Source of the DNA: CADEEN01 sp963740395
GTDB lineage: Bacteria > Pseudomonadota > Gammaproteobacteria > Burkholderiales > Burkholderiaceae_C
Direction: 5' to 3'
NCBI GenBank assembly: GCA_963740395.1
Contig: CAVUEP010000071.1
Span: 1-31,687, forward strand
DNA: 31,687 nucleotides
The notes below the pieces were generated by a model, which saw only the letters and a program-made list of their open reading frames with translations, did no database searches and was not told where the DNA came from. The number at the start of each line of letters is the position of its first letter. The first letter of the stretch is position 1. The translations under genes and the position numbers were made by a program. Positions 16,889-26,781 of this stretch are shown here, in pieces.

Positions 16889-17812
16889 TCAGGCGCCGGC
16901 CCTGGGCGCCGGCGCCACGACGAAGCCGCCGTGGTCGCCGTCCAGGCGCACGCGCAAGTCACCGGTGCGGATGTGCAGGTCGCGCTGCGGGAACGGAATC
17001 TCGAGGCCGGCCTTCACCAGTTCCTCGTGGATATGCCACTTGTAGTTGGCCTCGACGCGGGCCGGCGACGACGTGGCCTCGGCGCCGACCCAGACCACCA
17101 GTTCGAAATCGAGCGAGGAGTCGCCCATCCCGACCAGCCAGACATCGGAGCGGCGCTTGCCATCGGTCACCGTCGTCGCCACCGCGGCGGCGGCGCGCAG
17201 GCCCGCAGCCTTCACCGCCTCCTTGTCGCTGCCATAGGCCACGCCGAAGGACACGCGCAGGCGGCGGAAGTTGCTGCCGTAGGTCCAGTTGACGACCCGG
17301 CCGTTGACGAACTCCGAGTTCGGCACGATCACGTCGACTTCGTCGTTGGTCGTGACGCGCGTGTAGCGCAGGCTGATCTCGCGCACATGGCCTCGGATGC
17401 CCGACTGCAGGTCGACGAAGTCGCCCTCCTTCAAGGTCTTCTCGAGCAGCAGCACGATGCCGGAGAAGAAGTTGTTGAAGATGCTCTGCAGACCGAAGCC
17501 GATGCCCACGCCGATGGCGCCGCCCAGCAGCGCCAGGTGCGTGATGTCGATGCCGAGGTAGTCCAGGCCCACCAGCGTGGCCACTACCCAGACGGCGTAG
17601 CGCAGGATGCGCGCCCAGGCCAGGATGCCGCCCTTGGCGCCGGGACGGTGGCTGGCGACGCGGCGGATCGCCCCTTCGAGCGTGGCCGCGCCCCACCAGG
17701 CGCCGAACACGATCACGAGCAATCCGAGCATGCGCGCACCGCTGACCGGCGCCCCGCTCATCGTGAACAGCGGTGTCTGCAGCCATTGCCACCAGTTGGA
17801 GAGTTCGCTCAT
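16889..17812 (-). CDS. mscS: Small-conductance mechanosensitive channel (MscS family)
   Basis: 307 residues from the ATG at 17812. Three predicted membrane helices: about 27-47, 68-87 and the pore helix 91-124. The pore helix shows the characteristic Gly/Ala packing and kink, GGAIGVGIGFGLQSIFNNF. The soluble beta domain follows (EGDFVDLQSGIRGHVREI, TTNDEVDVIVPNSEFVNG with the P-N-S-x motif), then the alpha/beta vestibule domain (GMGDSSLDFELVVWV). It releases osmolytes from the inner membrane on hypo-osmotic shock. It lies 41 bp downstream of no partner and 41 bp upstream of the RlmN-like gene on the same strand, which it may share a message with, and is divergent from a cytochrome c gene. A longer GTG start at 17887 is possible but gives an untypical N-terminus. 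Confidence 0.93.
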   Translation of the reverse strand: MSELSNWWQWLQTPLFTMSGAPVSGARMLGLLVIVFGAWWGAATLEGAIRRVASHRPGAKGGILAWARILRYAVWVVATLVGLDYLGIDITHLALLGGAIGVGIGFGLQSIFNNFFSGIVLLLEKTLKEGDFVDLQSGIRGHVREISLRYTRVTTNDEVDVIVPNSEFVNGRVVNWTYGSNFRRLRVSFGVAYGSDKEAVKAAGLRAAAAVATTVTDGKRRSDVWLVGMGDSSLDFELVVWVGAEATSSPARVEANYKWHIHEELVKAGLEIPFPQRDLHIRTGDLRVRLDGDHGGFVVAPAPRAGA

Positions 17813-17950
17813 GGTCGAAGGGTCCGTCGCATCGATCGGATCGGCAGGCGCGACATCGCGCGACCCGATTGTCGCAGCGTGCCACACCGAGTCGCCGTCG
17901 ATGCTGGCAGACTACCCGTGAGCCCCGTGCAGCCATGAGAAGGTGATTCG

Positions 17951-18433
17951 ATGCCGTCCCGCACCGTCCTGATGTTCCTCGCCGCGGCCGTGGCCGCCGT
18001 GGTCGCCGCGCTGGCCACATTCGACCCCTTCGGTGCCAAGCCGGGCGTCGCCATCCTGCAGCCCGGCGACGCCCAGGTCGTGGCGCAGGGCCAGTCGATC
18101 TACCAGACCCATTGCGCGGCCTGCCATGGCACCAGGCTCGAGGGCCAGCCCAACTGGCGCGAGCGCGATGCCAAGGGCCTGCTGCCGGCGCCGCCGCACG
18201 ACGCCAGCGGCCACACCTGGCACCACCCCGACGACGTGCTGGTGCGCATCACCAAGCTCGGCGTGGCCAAGGCCGCCAACCTGAAGGACTACGCCTCGGC
18301 GATGCCGGCCTACGAGGGCGTGCTGAGCGAGCGGGAGATCATCGCCGTGCTGTCGTGGATCAAGGCCCAATGGCCGGTGTCGATCCGCGACAAGCACGAC
18401 CAGATCAATGCGCAGGCGGCGGCCAAGCCCTGA
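17951..18433 (+). CDS. Membrane-anchored or secreted mono-haem cytochrome c
   Basis: 160 residues. An N-terminal hydrophobic helix (about 5-24) serves as signal anchor or signal peptide. One haem site CAACH lies at 55-59 (GQSIYQTHCAACHG), a class I cytochrome. The C-terminal AMPAYEGVLSEREIIAVLSWIK supplies Met118 as the likely sixth ligand and the conserved final helix. It would act in periplasmic electron transfer; the partner is unknown. The ribosome site is GAAGGTG, about 6 nt before the ATG. It is divergent from mscS (138 bp apart) and followed after 186 bp by the TRAP operon. No oxidase or dehydrogenase is adjacent, so it is an orphan. Confidence 0.9.
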   Translation: MPSRTVLMFLAAAVAAVVAALATFDPFGAKPGVAILQPGDAQVVAQGQSIYQTHCAACHGTRLEGQPNWRERDAKGLLPAPPHDASGHTWHHPDDVLVRITKLGVAKAANLKDYASAMPAYEGVLSEREIIAVLSWIKAQWPVSIRDKHDQINAQAAAKP

Positions 18434-18440
18434 TCTACGC

Positions 18441-18455
18441 GCGCGCAAGGCGCGC
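18441..18455. terminator. GC hairpin after the cytochrome gene, possible terminator
   Basis: GCGCGC-AAG-GCGCGC, a 6-bp stem with a 3-base loop, begins 8 bp after the cytochrome stop codon. No T-tract follows, so this could be a pause or end site but is not a convincing intrinsic terminator. Confidence 0.3.
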
Positions 18456-18560
18456 CGCGGCCAATCCGACATGCGGGATGTACCGATGACTTTGCCGCTC
18501 GAAGCCCATAGACTTTGCTCAGCGTTCGCGCTGATCGTCGCATAGTCGAGCCCGCCGCCC

Positions 18561-18579
18561 ACCCGGCCCTGTGCCGGGT
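18561..18579. promoter_or_regulatory. Hairpin in the leader of TRAP operon 1
   Basis: ACCCGGC and GCCGGGT make a perfect 7-bp stem around CCTGT, ending 40 bp before the dctP start. The dctP ribosome site TAGGAGA lies downstream and outside the stem. It could shape the 5' untranslated region; I recognise no riboswitch consensus. Confidence 0.35.
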
Positions 18580-18619
18580 CCCGTGCTGCCGGATCCATCC
18601 CCACCTAGGAGACCCTCCC

Positions 18620-19625
18620 ATGAAACGAACCCTTCTCGCCGCCGCGCTGTCGAGCCTCTTGCTGGGGGCCATGCCGTTCGCGCCGGCGATCGCACAGAAC
18701 GTCACGCTCAAGGCCTCGCACCAGTTTCCCGGCGGCAAGGGTGACGTGCGCGACGAAATGGTGCAGATGATTGCCAAGGAGGTCGCTGCCGCCAACGTCG
18801 GCCTGGAGATCAAGGTCTTTCCGGGCTCGAGCCTGGTCAAGGCACAGGAGCAGTGGAAGGCGATGCTGAGCGGCCAGATCGACATGTCGTCCTTCCCGCT
18901 CGACTACGCCTCGGGCTTTCATCCGCAGTTCGGCGCCACGCTGATGCCGGGCCTGGTCAAGAGCCATGCACACGCGCAGCGCATCAACGACTCGCCCTTC
19001 ATGAAGGACATCAAGGGCATCATCGAGCAGGGCGGCGTGCACGTGCTGGCCGACGCCTGGCTGGCCGGCGCCTTCGGCTCCAAGGACAAATGCATCAAGC
19101 GCCCGGAGGACGCCGCCGGTCTGAAGGTCCGCTCGGCCGGCGCCACCTTCTCGCAGATGTGGGCCGGCGCTGGCGCGTCGATCGTCTCGATTCCGTCGAG
19201 CGAGGTCTACAACGCGCTGCAGCAGGGCGTGGCGCAGGCCACCGACACCTCGTCGGGCAGCTTCGTGTCGTTCCGCCTCTACGAGCAGCTCAAGTGCGTC
19301 ACGGCGCCCGGCGACAACGCGCTGTGGTTCATGTACGAGCCGGTGCTGATCTCCAAGAAGAGCTGGGACAAGCTCAACGACGCGCAGAAGAAGGCGCTGA
19401 CCGCGGCGTCGAAGAAGGCCGAGGACTATTTCAACGCCGAGTCGAAGAAGCTCGACGACGAGATGGTCGACATCTTCAAGAAGAACAAGGTCGAGGTCGT
19501 CACGCTGAGCGACGCCGACGCCGACGCCTGGCGCGCCGTGGCGCAGAAGACCTCGTACAAGGCTCTTCGCCGAGAAGGTGCCCGGCGGCAAGGAGCTGAT
19601 CGAGAAGGCGCTGAGTGTCAAGTGA
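18620..19625 (+). CDS. dctP: TRAP transporter substrate-binding protein (DctP/TAXI-independent type), system 1
   Basis: Periplasmic solute receptor, about 334 residues. The signal peptide is the first 25-26 residues (MKRTLL..., cleavage after AIA-Q). The mature part shows DctP features: LKASHQFPGG, IKVFPGSSLVKAQEQW, the hinge and ligand-carboxylate Arg region GLKVRSAG, and SSEVYNALQQGVAQATD. The ligand is unknown; by family an organic acid. TAGGAGA lies 7 nt before the ATG. One extra base near 19564 shifts the frame; removing it gives KAFAEKVPGGKELIEKALSVK and a TGA at 19623-19625, which overlaps the dctQ GTG start (GTGA). Without the correction the reading frame runs straight into dctQ. Confidence 0.9.
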
Positions 19626-20158
19626 AGCCCGCGCCGCGGCTGCCCGCCTGGGTGGCGGCGGTGCATGCGGTGTCGCGCGTGTTCGGCGTCGCCGCGGCGG
19701 GCCTGATCCTGCTCTCGATCGGCGTGGTCTGCCAGATGGTGTTCGTGCGCGCCGTGCTCGGCCAATCGTCGATCTGGCAGACCGAGTTCGTCACCTTCTC
19801 GCTGGTGGCCGCCACCTTCATCGGCGCGCCCTACATCCTGCTCACGCGCGGCCATGTCGCCGTCGACGTGGTGCCGCTGATGGTCTCGACGCCGGCGCGG
19901 CGCGCGCTGCACCTGGTCGGCAGTCTGATCGCGCTGGCGTTCTGCGGCTTCTTCCTGTACGCCGCGCTGCCCTGGTGGTACGAGACTTTCCATGCCAACG
20001 AGACGACGTCGTCGATCTGGCGCGCGCGGCTGTGGATTCCCTACCTGTCCGTGCCGGTGGGCCTGGGCCTGCTGTGCCTGCAGTTCCTGGCCGAGATCTG
20101 GCTCGTGCTGTCGCGGCGCCAGCACCCCTTCGGCCTGTCGCCCGAGGACAAGCTGTGA
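19622..20158 (+). CDS. dctQ: TRAP transporter small membrane subunit (DctQ), system 1
   Basis: 178 residues from the GTG at 19622, which overlaps the dctP stop. Four membrane helices are visible (roughly residues 17-40, 55-72, 96-117 and 140-162). The second is followed by the family pattern of a Gly-His-Val-Ala-Val-Asp motif (LTRGHVAVDVVPL), and the C-terminal part is IPYLSVPVGLGLLCLQF. DctQ joins the large DctM permease in the inner membrane and is needed for sodium-driven uptake. A 31-bp spacer precedes dctM. The frame is open throughout. Confidence 0.9.
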   Translation: MKPAPRLPAWVAAVHAVSRVFGVAAAGLILLSIGVVCQMVFVRAVLGQSSIWQTEFVTFSLVAATFIGAPYILLTRGHVAVDVVPLMVSTPARRALHLVGSLIALAFCGFFLYAALPWWYETFHANETTSSIWRARLWIPYLSVPVGLGLLCLQFLAEIWLVLSRRQHPFGLSPEDKL

Positions 20159-20189
20159 TCGTTGCAGCCATGTGCAAGCCGGGGCGGCC

Positions 20190-21497
20190 ATGACGCCGCT
20201 GATGATCGGCTTCGTGATCTTCGTCGTCACCGTGGCGGTGCTGGCCACCGGCCTGCCGATCGCCTTCGGGCTGGGCGCGGTGGCGCTGCTGTTCATGGTC
20301 GTCTTCGACGGCTGGAACAGCGTCCACTTCGTCCCCGAGACGATCTTCGCCGGCCTGAGCGACTTCACGCTGGTCTCGCTGCCGATGTTCGTCATCATGG
20401 GCGCGGCGGTGGCCTCGTCGCGCGCCGGCAGCGACCTGTACGAGGCGCTGGCGCGCTGGCTGCACAAGGTGCCGGGCTCGCTGGTGATCTCCAACATCGG
20501 CGCCTGCGCGCTCTTCTCGGCCCTGACCGGCTCGTCGCCGGCCACCTGCGCGGCGATCGGCAAGATGGGCATTCCCGAGATGCGCAAGCGCGGCTACGAC
20601 GCCGACCTGGCCACCGGCGCGATCGCCGCCGGCGGCACGCTGGGCATCCTGATCCCGCCCAGCATCACGATGATCCTGTACGGCATCGCCTCGGAGACCT
20701 CGATCGGGCGGCTGTTCATCGCCGGCATCATTCCCGGCCTGCTGCTGATCGTGCTGTTCATGGCCTGGGCGCTGTTCCTGAGCTGGAAGCGCGGCACCAA
20801 GCTGGTCGACAGCGAGCGCATCTACTCGCTGAAGGAAAAGCTCGAGCTGCTGCCCAAGCTGCTGCCCTTCATCGCCGTCATCGTCGGCGTCGTCTATGCG
20901 CTGTACGGCGGCATCGCCACGCCGTCGGAGGCCGCCGGCGTGGGCGCCGCGCTGTGCCTGGTGATGGTGATCGTGATCTACCGCGTCTGGCGGCCGATGG
21001 ACCTGTGGGCGATCCTGCGCGACGGCCTGCGCGAGTCGGGCATGTTGCTGATGATCATCGGCACCTCGATCCTGTTCGGCTACATGATGTCGTCGCTGCA
21101 GGTCACGCAGGCCGTGGCCACGTCGATCGGCGAGCTGCAGGTCAACCGCTGGATCATCCTGGCGGCGATCAACCTGATGCTGCTGGTGGCCGGCTGCTTC
21201 CTGCCGCCGGCCGCCATCATCCTGATGACCACGCCGATCCTGATGCCGATCATCACGGCCGCCGGCTTCGATCCGATCTGGTTCGGCGTGATCCTGACCA
21301 TCAACATGGAACTCGGTCTGATCACGCCGCCGGTGGGCTTGAACCTGTTCGTCATCAACGGCATCACGCCCGACGTCAGGCTGCCGACCATCCTGAAGGG
21401 CGCCTTCCCCTTCATGCTGTGCATGGTGCTGGCGATCGTGATCCTGTGCTTCTTCCCCGAGCTGGCCACCTGGCTGCCCACCAAACTGATGGGGTGA
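20190..21497 (+). CDS. dctM: TRAP transporter large permease subunit (DctM), system 1
   Basis: 435 residues with about 12 hydrophobic segments, the usual length for DctM of the ion transporter superfamily. Typical blocks: SLPMFVIMGAAVASS, FSALTGSSPATCAAIGKMGIPEM, GAIAAGGTLGILIPPSITMILYG, GGIATPSEAAGVGAAL, LPPAAIILMTTPILMPI and MELGLITPPVGLNLFVI. The last two correspond to the sodium/substrate-site loops. It is the final gene of the P-Q-M operon and converges on the S4 protein gene with 22 bp between stops. The frame is intact, in contrast with the second TRAP permease in this window. Confidence 0.95.
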   Translation: MTPLMIGFVIFVVTVAVLATGLPIAFGLGAVALLFMVVFDGWNSVHFVPETIFAGLSDFTLVSLPMFVIMGAAVASSRAGSDLYEALARWLHKVPGSLVISNIGACALFSALTGSSPATCAAIGKMGIPEMRKRGYDADLATGAIAAGGTLGILIPPSITMILYGIASETSIGRLFIAGIIPGLLLIVLFMAWALFLSWKRGTKLVDSERIYSLKEKLELLPKLLPFIAVIVGVVYALYGGIATPSEAAGVGAALCLVMVIVIYRVWRPMDLWAILRDGLRESGMLLMIIGTSILFGYMMSSLQVTQAVATSIGELQVNRWIILAAINLMLLVAGCFLPPAAIILMTTPILMPIITAAGFDPIWFGVILTINMELGLITPPVGLNLFVINGITPDVRLPTILKGAFPFMLCMVLAIVILCFFPELATWLPTKLMG

Positions 21498-21519
21498 GCG
21501 GCCGACGTGCTTTGCGCCG

Positions 21520-21737
21520 CTAGGGCGCCTGCACACGCACCACGGTCTCGCCCAGGCGCACCTCGTCGCCGGCGCGCAGCTTGCGACCGCGGCGCGTCTC
21601 GGACTCGCCGTTGACGCTGACGCCACCCTCGGCGATCAGCAGCTTGGCCGCGCCGCCGCTGGTCACGAGGCCGCTGGCCTTGAGCAGCGCTTCGAGCGTG
21701 ATGATCTCGCCGCGCAGGGCAAACAGGATCTCTTCCA

Positions 21738-21738
<1 letters not shown>
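21520..21738 (-). CDS. Small S4-domain RNA-binding protein (YbcJ-like)
   Basis: 72 residues, consisting of a single S4 domain: ITLEALLKASGLVTSGG, AKLLIAEGGVSVNGE, TRRGRKLRAGDEV. The G-x-V-x-V-N-G and R-R-G-x-K-L motifs are the RNA-contact loop of this fold. E. coli YbcJ is a structural relative thought to act on RNA or ribosomes; the target is unknown. Its ATG (21738-21736) shares one base with the stop of the formaldehyde dehydrogenase gene (TGATG), so its translation is probably coupled to that gene. No own promoter can be expected between them. Confidence 0.88.
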
Positions 21739-22844
<1,106 letters not shown>

Positions 22845-22899
22845 GGGCTTCCTTCGTGGGGTGTCGCCGCAAGGGTAATGCAACTCGCGCGCGCCGCGT

Positions 22900-23382
22900 T
22901 CAGAGGATCAACGCGGCAATGAAGATGCCGATCATCATGAAGGCAATGACGACCTTGGCCACCACGCCGGCCAGGATGCCGAGCCAGGTCGAGAGGCCGA
23001 CATGGGCGGCACGCCGGTGGTCTCGCTGCGCGATGTACTCGCCCAGCGCGGCCCCCACCAATGGCATGAACAGCACACCGACCAGGCCCATGAAGAGGCC
23101 GGCCACGGTGCCGAGCGCGGCGCCGATGATGGCCTGGCGGCTGGCGCCGGCACGCCGCGCGCCGAGCAGTCCGGCGACATAGTCGAGCGCCCAAGCCAGC
23201 ACGGCCAGCACGCTCACGGTCGCCACGACGCCCCCGCCGACACGCGCGAAGTCGTCGATCCAGGCGCCCAGCACGATGCCCGCCAGCACGAACAGCGTGC
23301 CGGGCAAGGCCGGCAGCACGATCCCGGCCATGCCGACCGCCATCAGCAGCACGCTCAGAATCCACAACAAGGTGTCGGTCAC
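22900..23382 (-). CDS. DUF456 family membrane protein
   Basis: 160 residues from a GTG at 23382 with AGGGGA upstream. It is very hydrophobic, with about four to five helices rich in Gly and Ala. The first helix contains VGMAGIVLPALPGTLFVLAG, and a later GASRQAIIGAALGTVAGLFMG and GPLVGAALGEY-type segment (PLVGAALGEYI) are hallmarks of DUF456. Function is unknown in the family. It is 55 bp upstream of frmA in the same direction and divergent from the Tim44-like gene. Confidence 0.88.
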   Translation of the reverse strand: MTDTLLWILSVLLMAVGMAGIVLPALPGTLFVLAGIVLGAWIDDFARVGGGVVATVSVLAVLAWALDYVAGLLGARRAGASRQAIIGAALGTVAGLFMGLVGVLFMPLVGAALGEYIAQRDHRRAAHVGLSTWLGILAGVVAKVVIAFMMIGIFIAALIL

Positions 23383-23560
23383 GTGTTCCCCTATCAATCG
23401 CGTGTCGACAGATGATGTCCTATTGCACGCACACAAGGGCGAACCCGCAGACCGCAAGGCCTTTCGCGCGCACCGGCGTGAAGCTGACTCAAAATCACGC
23501 ACACTATGCGCCGCGCTAGATACGGCGCGTGCACTCCTGTTTCGACGTCGCAAGGAATCG

Positions 23561-24505
23561 ATGATGAGCAAAGCCTGGTGGGTAATGGTTCTGGCAATCG
23601 GCGTGGGGTTCACGCTGGCGCCCTCGGACTCCGAGGCCAGACGCTTCGGCGGCGGAAAGTCTTCGGGCATGCAACGCAGCGCGCCCGACAAGCCCGCACA
23701 GAGCACGCCGGCTCAACAAGCCGCACCGACGGCCGCAGCTGCCCCGACCGCAGGCGCCGCCGCGGCGGCACCGAAGCGCAACTGGATGGGCCCGATCGCC
23801 GGCCTCGCCGCAGGCCTGGGCCTGGCGGCCCTGTTCAGCCACCTCGGTATGGGCGAGGGGCTGGCGAACTTCGTCATGCTGGCGCTGCTGGCCTTGGTCG
23901 CGTTCGTCGTCATCCGCCTGCTGGTGCGCCGCTTCGCCGGTGGCAACACACAGGGCGCACCGCTGGCGATGGCCGGTGCAGCGGCCGGCGCCGCCCGCGC
24001 GCAGCCGGCACCACGGCCGCAGTTCGTCGACGAGCGTCCGGGCATGCAGCGCAGCGCGCTAGCCCCCGAGATCGGCTCGAATCTGCAGGCGCCGCTGGCG
24101 GTGCCCGGTGCCGCAGCGGCCAGCACGTCGCTGCCCGCCGACTTCGACGGCGAGGCCTTCGAGCGCCTGGCCAAGATGATCTTCATCCGCATGCAGGCGG
24201 CGAACGACACCGCGGATCTGAACGACCTGCGCAATTTCACGACGCCGGAATTGTTTGCTTCGCTGCGCGTCGACCTGCACGAACGCGGCGACACGCAGCA
24301 GCACACCGATGTGGTCGACGTGCAGGCCAAGGTGCTCGATTTCGTACAAGAGAACGAGCAGCAGATCGTCAGCGTGCACTTCACCGGTCGCGTGCGTGAA
24401 GAGGCCGGCGCCGAGGCCACCGCCTTCGACGAGGTCTGGCATCTGGTCAAGCCCACCGACGACAGCCGCAACTGGGCCATCGCCGGCATCCAGCAACGGC
24501 CCTGA
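23561..24505 (+). CDS. Tim44-like domain membrane protein
   Basis: 314 residues from ATG 23561, or ATG 23564; AAGGA lies just upstream. An N-terminal signal sequence or signal anchor (about 5-22) is followed by an Arg/Gly-rich stretch (RRFGGGKSSG) and an Ala/Pro low-complexity linker (45-72). One or two membrane helices lie at about 78-93 and 102-122, then a second Ala-rich linker and a C-terminal Tim44-like domain from about residue 190 (FDGEAFERLAKMIFIRMQAAND, EVWHLVKP near the end). This architecture is common in Burkholderiales; the role is unknown and mitochondrial import should not be inferred. The motif GMQRSA occurs twice, flanking the membrane part. It is divergent from the DUF456 gene (178 bp). 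Confidence 0.85.
   Translation: MMSKAWWVMVLAIGVGFTLAPSDSEARRFGGGKSSGMQRSAPDKPAQSTPAQQAAPTAAAAPTAGAAAAAPKRNWMGPIAGLAAGLGLAALFSHLGMGEGLANFVMLALLALVAFVVIRLLVRRFAGGNTQGAPLAMAGAAAGAARAQPAPRPQFVDERPGMQRSALAPEIGSNLQAPLAVPGAAAASTSLPADFDGEAFERLAKMIFIRMQAANDTADLNDLRNFTTPELFASLRVDLHERGDTQQHTDVVDVQAKVLDFVQENEQQIVSVHFTGRVREEAGAEATAFDEVWHLVKPTDDSRNWAIAGIQQRP
23665..24059 (+). repeat. Two near-identical 20-bp copies inside the Tim44-like gene
   Basis: Copies at 23665-23684 and 24040-24059 differ by one base (A versus G) and both encode G-M-Q-R-S-A in the same frame, one on each side of the membrane segment. Confidence 0.7.
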
Positions 24506-24556
24506 CCGCCGCGCGCCGCTGACACCGTAGCCAGGCTCAGTACCGCGCGGTTGTGC

Positions 24557-25459
24557 TCACGCCGTCCGCAAGTGGCTGGCGACGACAGTCTCGACCCGCG
24601 CCTGCTGCGCCGCTGTCAGTTCGGCAAACGGCCGCCGACAGTACCCGCAGTCGACGCCAAGAATCTTCAGCATGGCCTTGGTGCCGGGAAACACGCCGAC
24701 CTCGATGAGCACATCGATCACGGCATTGGCGCGCGACTGCAACGCCAGCGCAGCTCGCGCATCGCCGGACTTCAGGGCCTCGAACATGCGCACGAAGAGC
24801 CGTCCCATGACATTGAAGGTGGTGCCGATGGCACCGTCGGCACCCATCGCGTAGCCGCCAGCGAACATCTCGTCGTAGCCGTTGTAGACCACCGCCTGTG
24901 GCGCCGCGCTCTTCAGGCGCTCCAACTGATACAGGTTCTGCGAGGTGTGCTTGACGCCGATGATCTTCGGATGCTCGAGCAGCGCCAGCAGATCCGGCGT
25001 GGTCAGCGGCCGCGCCGATTTGGCGGGGAAGTTGTAGACGATCAGCGGCAGCGGCGTGGCCTGCGCGAGCGCGCAGTAATGCGCCAGCACCTCGACCGCC
25101 GAAAAGTCGTAATAGAAGGGCGGGATCGCCGAGATCGCGTCGTAGCCCGCATCAGCAGCCGCGCGCCCGATGTCGATCGCTTCGTCCGTGCCAATGGCGC
25201 CCACATGCGCGATCAGTTTCGCGCGGCCCCGCACGGCTTTCGCGAACGTCGCGAGGACGGCCTTGCGCTCTTGCGCGGTCTGCAGAAAGGCCTCGCCAGT
25301 GCTGCCGCCGACATAGAAACCGTGCAGGCCCTGCGCCAGCTCGAACTCGGCAAGCGGCGCCAGCTTGTCGAGGTCGAGCGATCCATCGGCTCCGAACGGC
25401 GTGACAAGCGCGGAGAAGATGCCGCCCAAGGGGTGCTCGGATCGTATTGGCGGGGTCAT
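24557..25459 (-). CDS. nanA: DapA-superfamily aldolase, N-acetylneuraminate lyase-like
   Basis: 300-residue TIM-barrel class I aldolase. GGSTGEAF at 51-58, Tyr142 in VYNFP, the Schiff-base Lys170 in IGVKHTSQNLYQ, and YNGYDEMFAGG with GADGAIGTTFNVMG at 192-219. The last block closely resembles E. coli NanA (YNGYDEIFASG, GADGGIGSTYNIMG) and differs from dihydrodipicolinate synthase. NanA cleaves sialic acid to N-acetylmannosamine and pyruvate. It is the last gene of an operon with a TRAP transporter, 19 bp after dctM, which agrees with uptake and cleavage of an acidic sugar. No nanK, nanE or sialidase is present, so the true substrate may be another 2-keto-3-deoxy sugar acid. No clear ribosome site precedes the ATG. 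Confidence 0.8.
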   Translation of the reverse strand: MTPPIRSEHPLGGIFSALVTPFGADGSLDLDKLAPLAEFELAQGLHGFYVGGSTGEAFLQTAQERKAVLATFAKAVRGRAKLIAHVGAIGTDEAIDIGRAAADAGYDAISAIPPFYYDFSAVEVLAHYCALAQATPLPLIVYNFPAKSARPLTTPDLLALLEHPKIIGVKHTSQNLYQLERLKSAAPQAVVYNGYDEMFAGGYAMGADGAIGTTFNVMGRLFVRMFEALKSGDARAALALQSRANAVIDVLIEVGVFPGTKAMLKILGVDCGYCRRPFAELTAAQQARVETVVASHLRTA

Positions 25460-25478
25460 GGCGCGAGCGTAGCGGATT

Positions 25479-26781
25479 TCAGCTGCGGCTCATCAGGCCT
25501 GGCAGCCACATCGTCAGCGGCGGCCACATCGTGATCGCCAGCCAGCACGACCAGCAGCGGCATCAGCCACGGCAGGATTGCGCGCGCCATGGTTTCGAAG
25601 CGAGATCTCGGCGATGCGAGTGACGACGAACAGCACGACGCCCATCGGCGGCGTGATCGTGCCGATGATCAGGTTGAGCACGACGATCACGCCGAACTGC
25701 ACCGGGTCGATGCCGTAGCTCGCCGCGGCCGGGGCGAGGATCGGGATCAGGATCAGCATCGCGGCCAGCGCTTCCATGAAGCAGCCGACGACGAGCAGCA
25801 GCACGTTGACCAGCAGCAGGAACACCAGCGGGCTCGTCGACGGTCGCCAGGATCATCGGCGTCAGCGTCTGCGGCAGGCGCGAGATCGAGATGCACCAGC
25901 CGAGCGCGCCGGCCGCCATCACCAGCACCATGCACGATGCCGGTGGTCTCGGCGGTCTCGACCAGGATCGGACCGAGCTGCCTGAACTCGCAGCGTGCGA
26001 TAGACCACGAAGCCCGAGGAACAGCGCGTACAGGCAGGCCACCGCGGCCGCCTCGGTCGGCGTGAAGATGCCGCTGAACATGCCGCCGCAGGATCACCAC
26101 CGGCGTCATCACGGCGAAGAAGCAGTCGCAGGAAGGTGCGGCCGACTGGCCGCGAAACCGGCGAAGGGCATGCGCGCCATGCCTTCGCGCCGCGCCACGA
26201 CGGCGACCATCGCCATCAGCGACAGGCCCATCAGCAGCGCCGGGGATGACGCCGGCCAGGAACAGCTTGCCGATCGAGACGTCGGCCGACACGCCGTAGA
26301 TCACCATCGGCAGCGAGGGCGGGATGATCGGGCCGATGGTGGCGGCCGCCGCGGTGATCGCTGCCGCGGTCTCCGGCTTGTAGCCGGCCTTCTTCATCGC
26401 GCGGATCTCGATCGCGCCGGAGCCGGCGGCGTCGGCCACGGCCGAGCCGACCATGCCGGCGAAGATCATCGCTGGTCGAGGATGCTGGCGTGGGCATAGC
26501 CGCCGCGCACCCAGCCGATCAGCGCGCTGGCGAAGGCGACGATGCGGTCGGTGATCTTGGCCGCGCCCAGGATGTTGCCCATCAGGATGAACAGCGGCGC
26601 GGCGACGATGGGAAACGAGTTCATCGAGCCGGCCATCTTCTGCGGCAGGATGGTGAGCGGCATGCCGCCGATCCAGATGAAAGGCCAGCGCGGCCAGCGC
26701 CCATCGACACGAACAGCGGCATGCCGAGCAGGATGCGTGGCCAGCCAGCGCGCCGAAGATCTTGGCCATCAGGCCGGTCAT
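25479..26781 (-). CDS. dctM: TRAP transporter large permease subunit (DctM), system 2, frame interrupted
   Basis: About 429 residues after repair, the normal length. Recognisable in order: LGMPLFVSMG, GGMPLTILPQKMAGSMNSF, AAPLFILMGNILGAA, GWVRGGYAHASIL, SMIFAGMVGSAVADAAGSG, ITAAAATIGPIIPPSLPMVIYG, GIFTPTEAAAVACLYALFLG, LVVGCFMEALAAMLILIPIL and IIGTITPPMGVVLFVV. Extra bases lie near 26695, 26681, 26475, 26469, 26242, 26143, 26121, 26088, 26013, 25986, 25933, 25830, 25593 and 25540, plus a change near 26740 (one base missing or two extra). The corrected end is MWLPGLMSRS and a TGA at 25481-25479. The ATG at 26781 overlaps the corrected dctQ stop as ATGA. This is the most heavily interrupted gene of the window. 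Confidence 0.85.
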
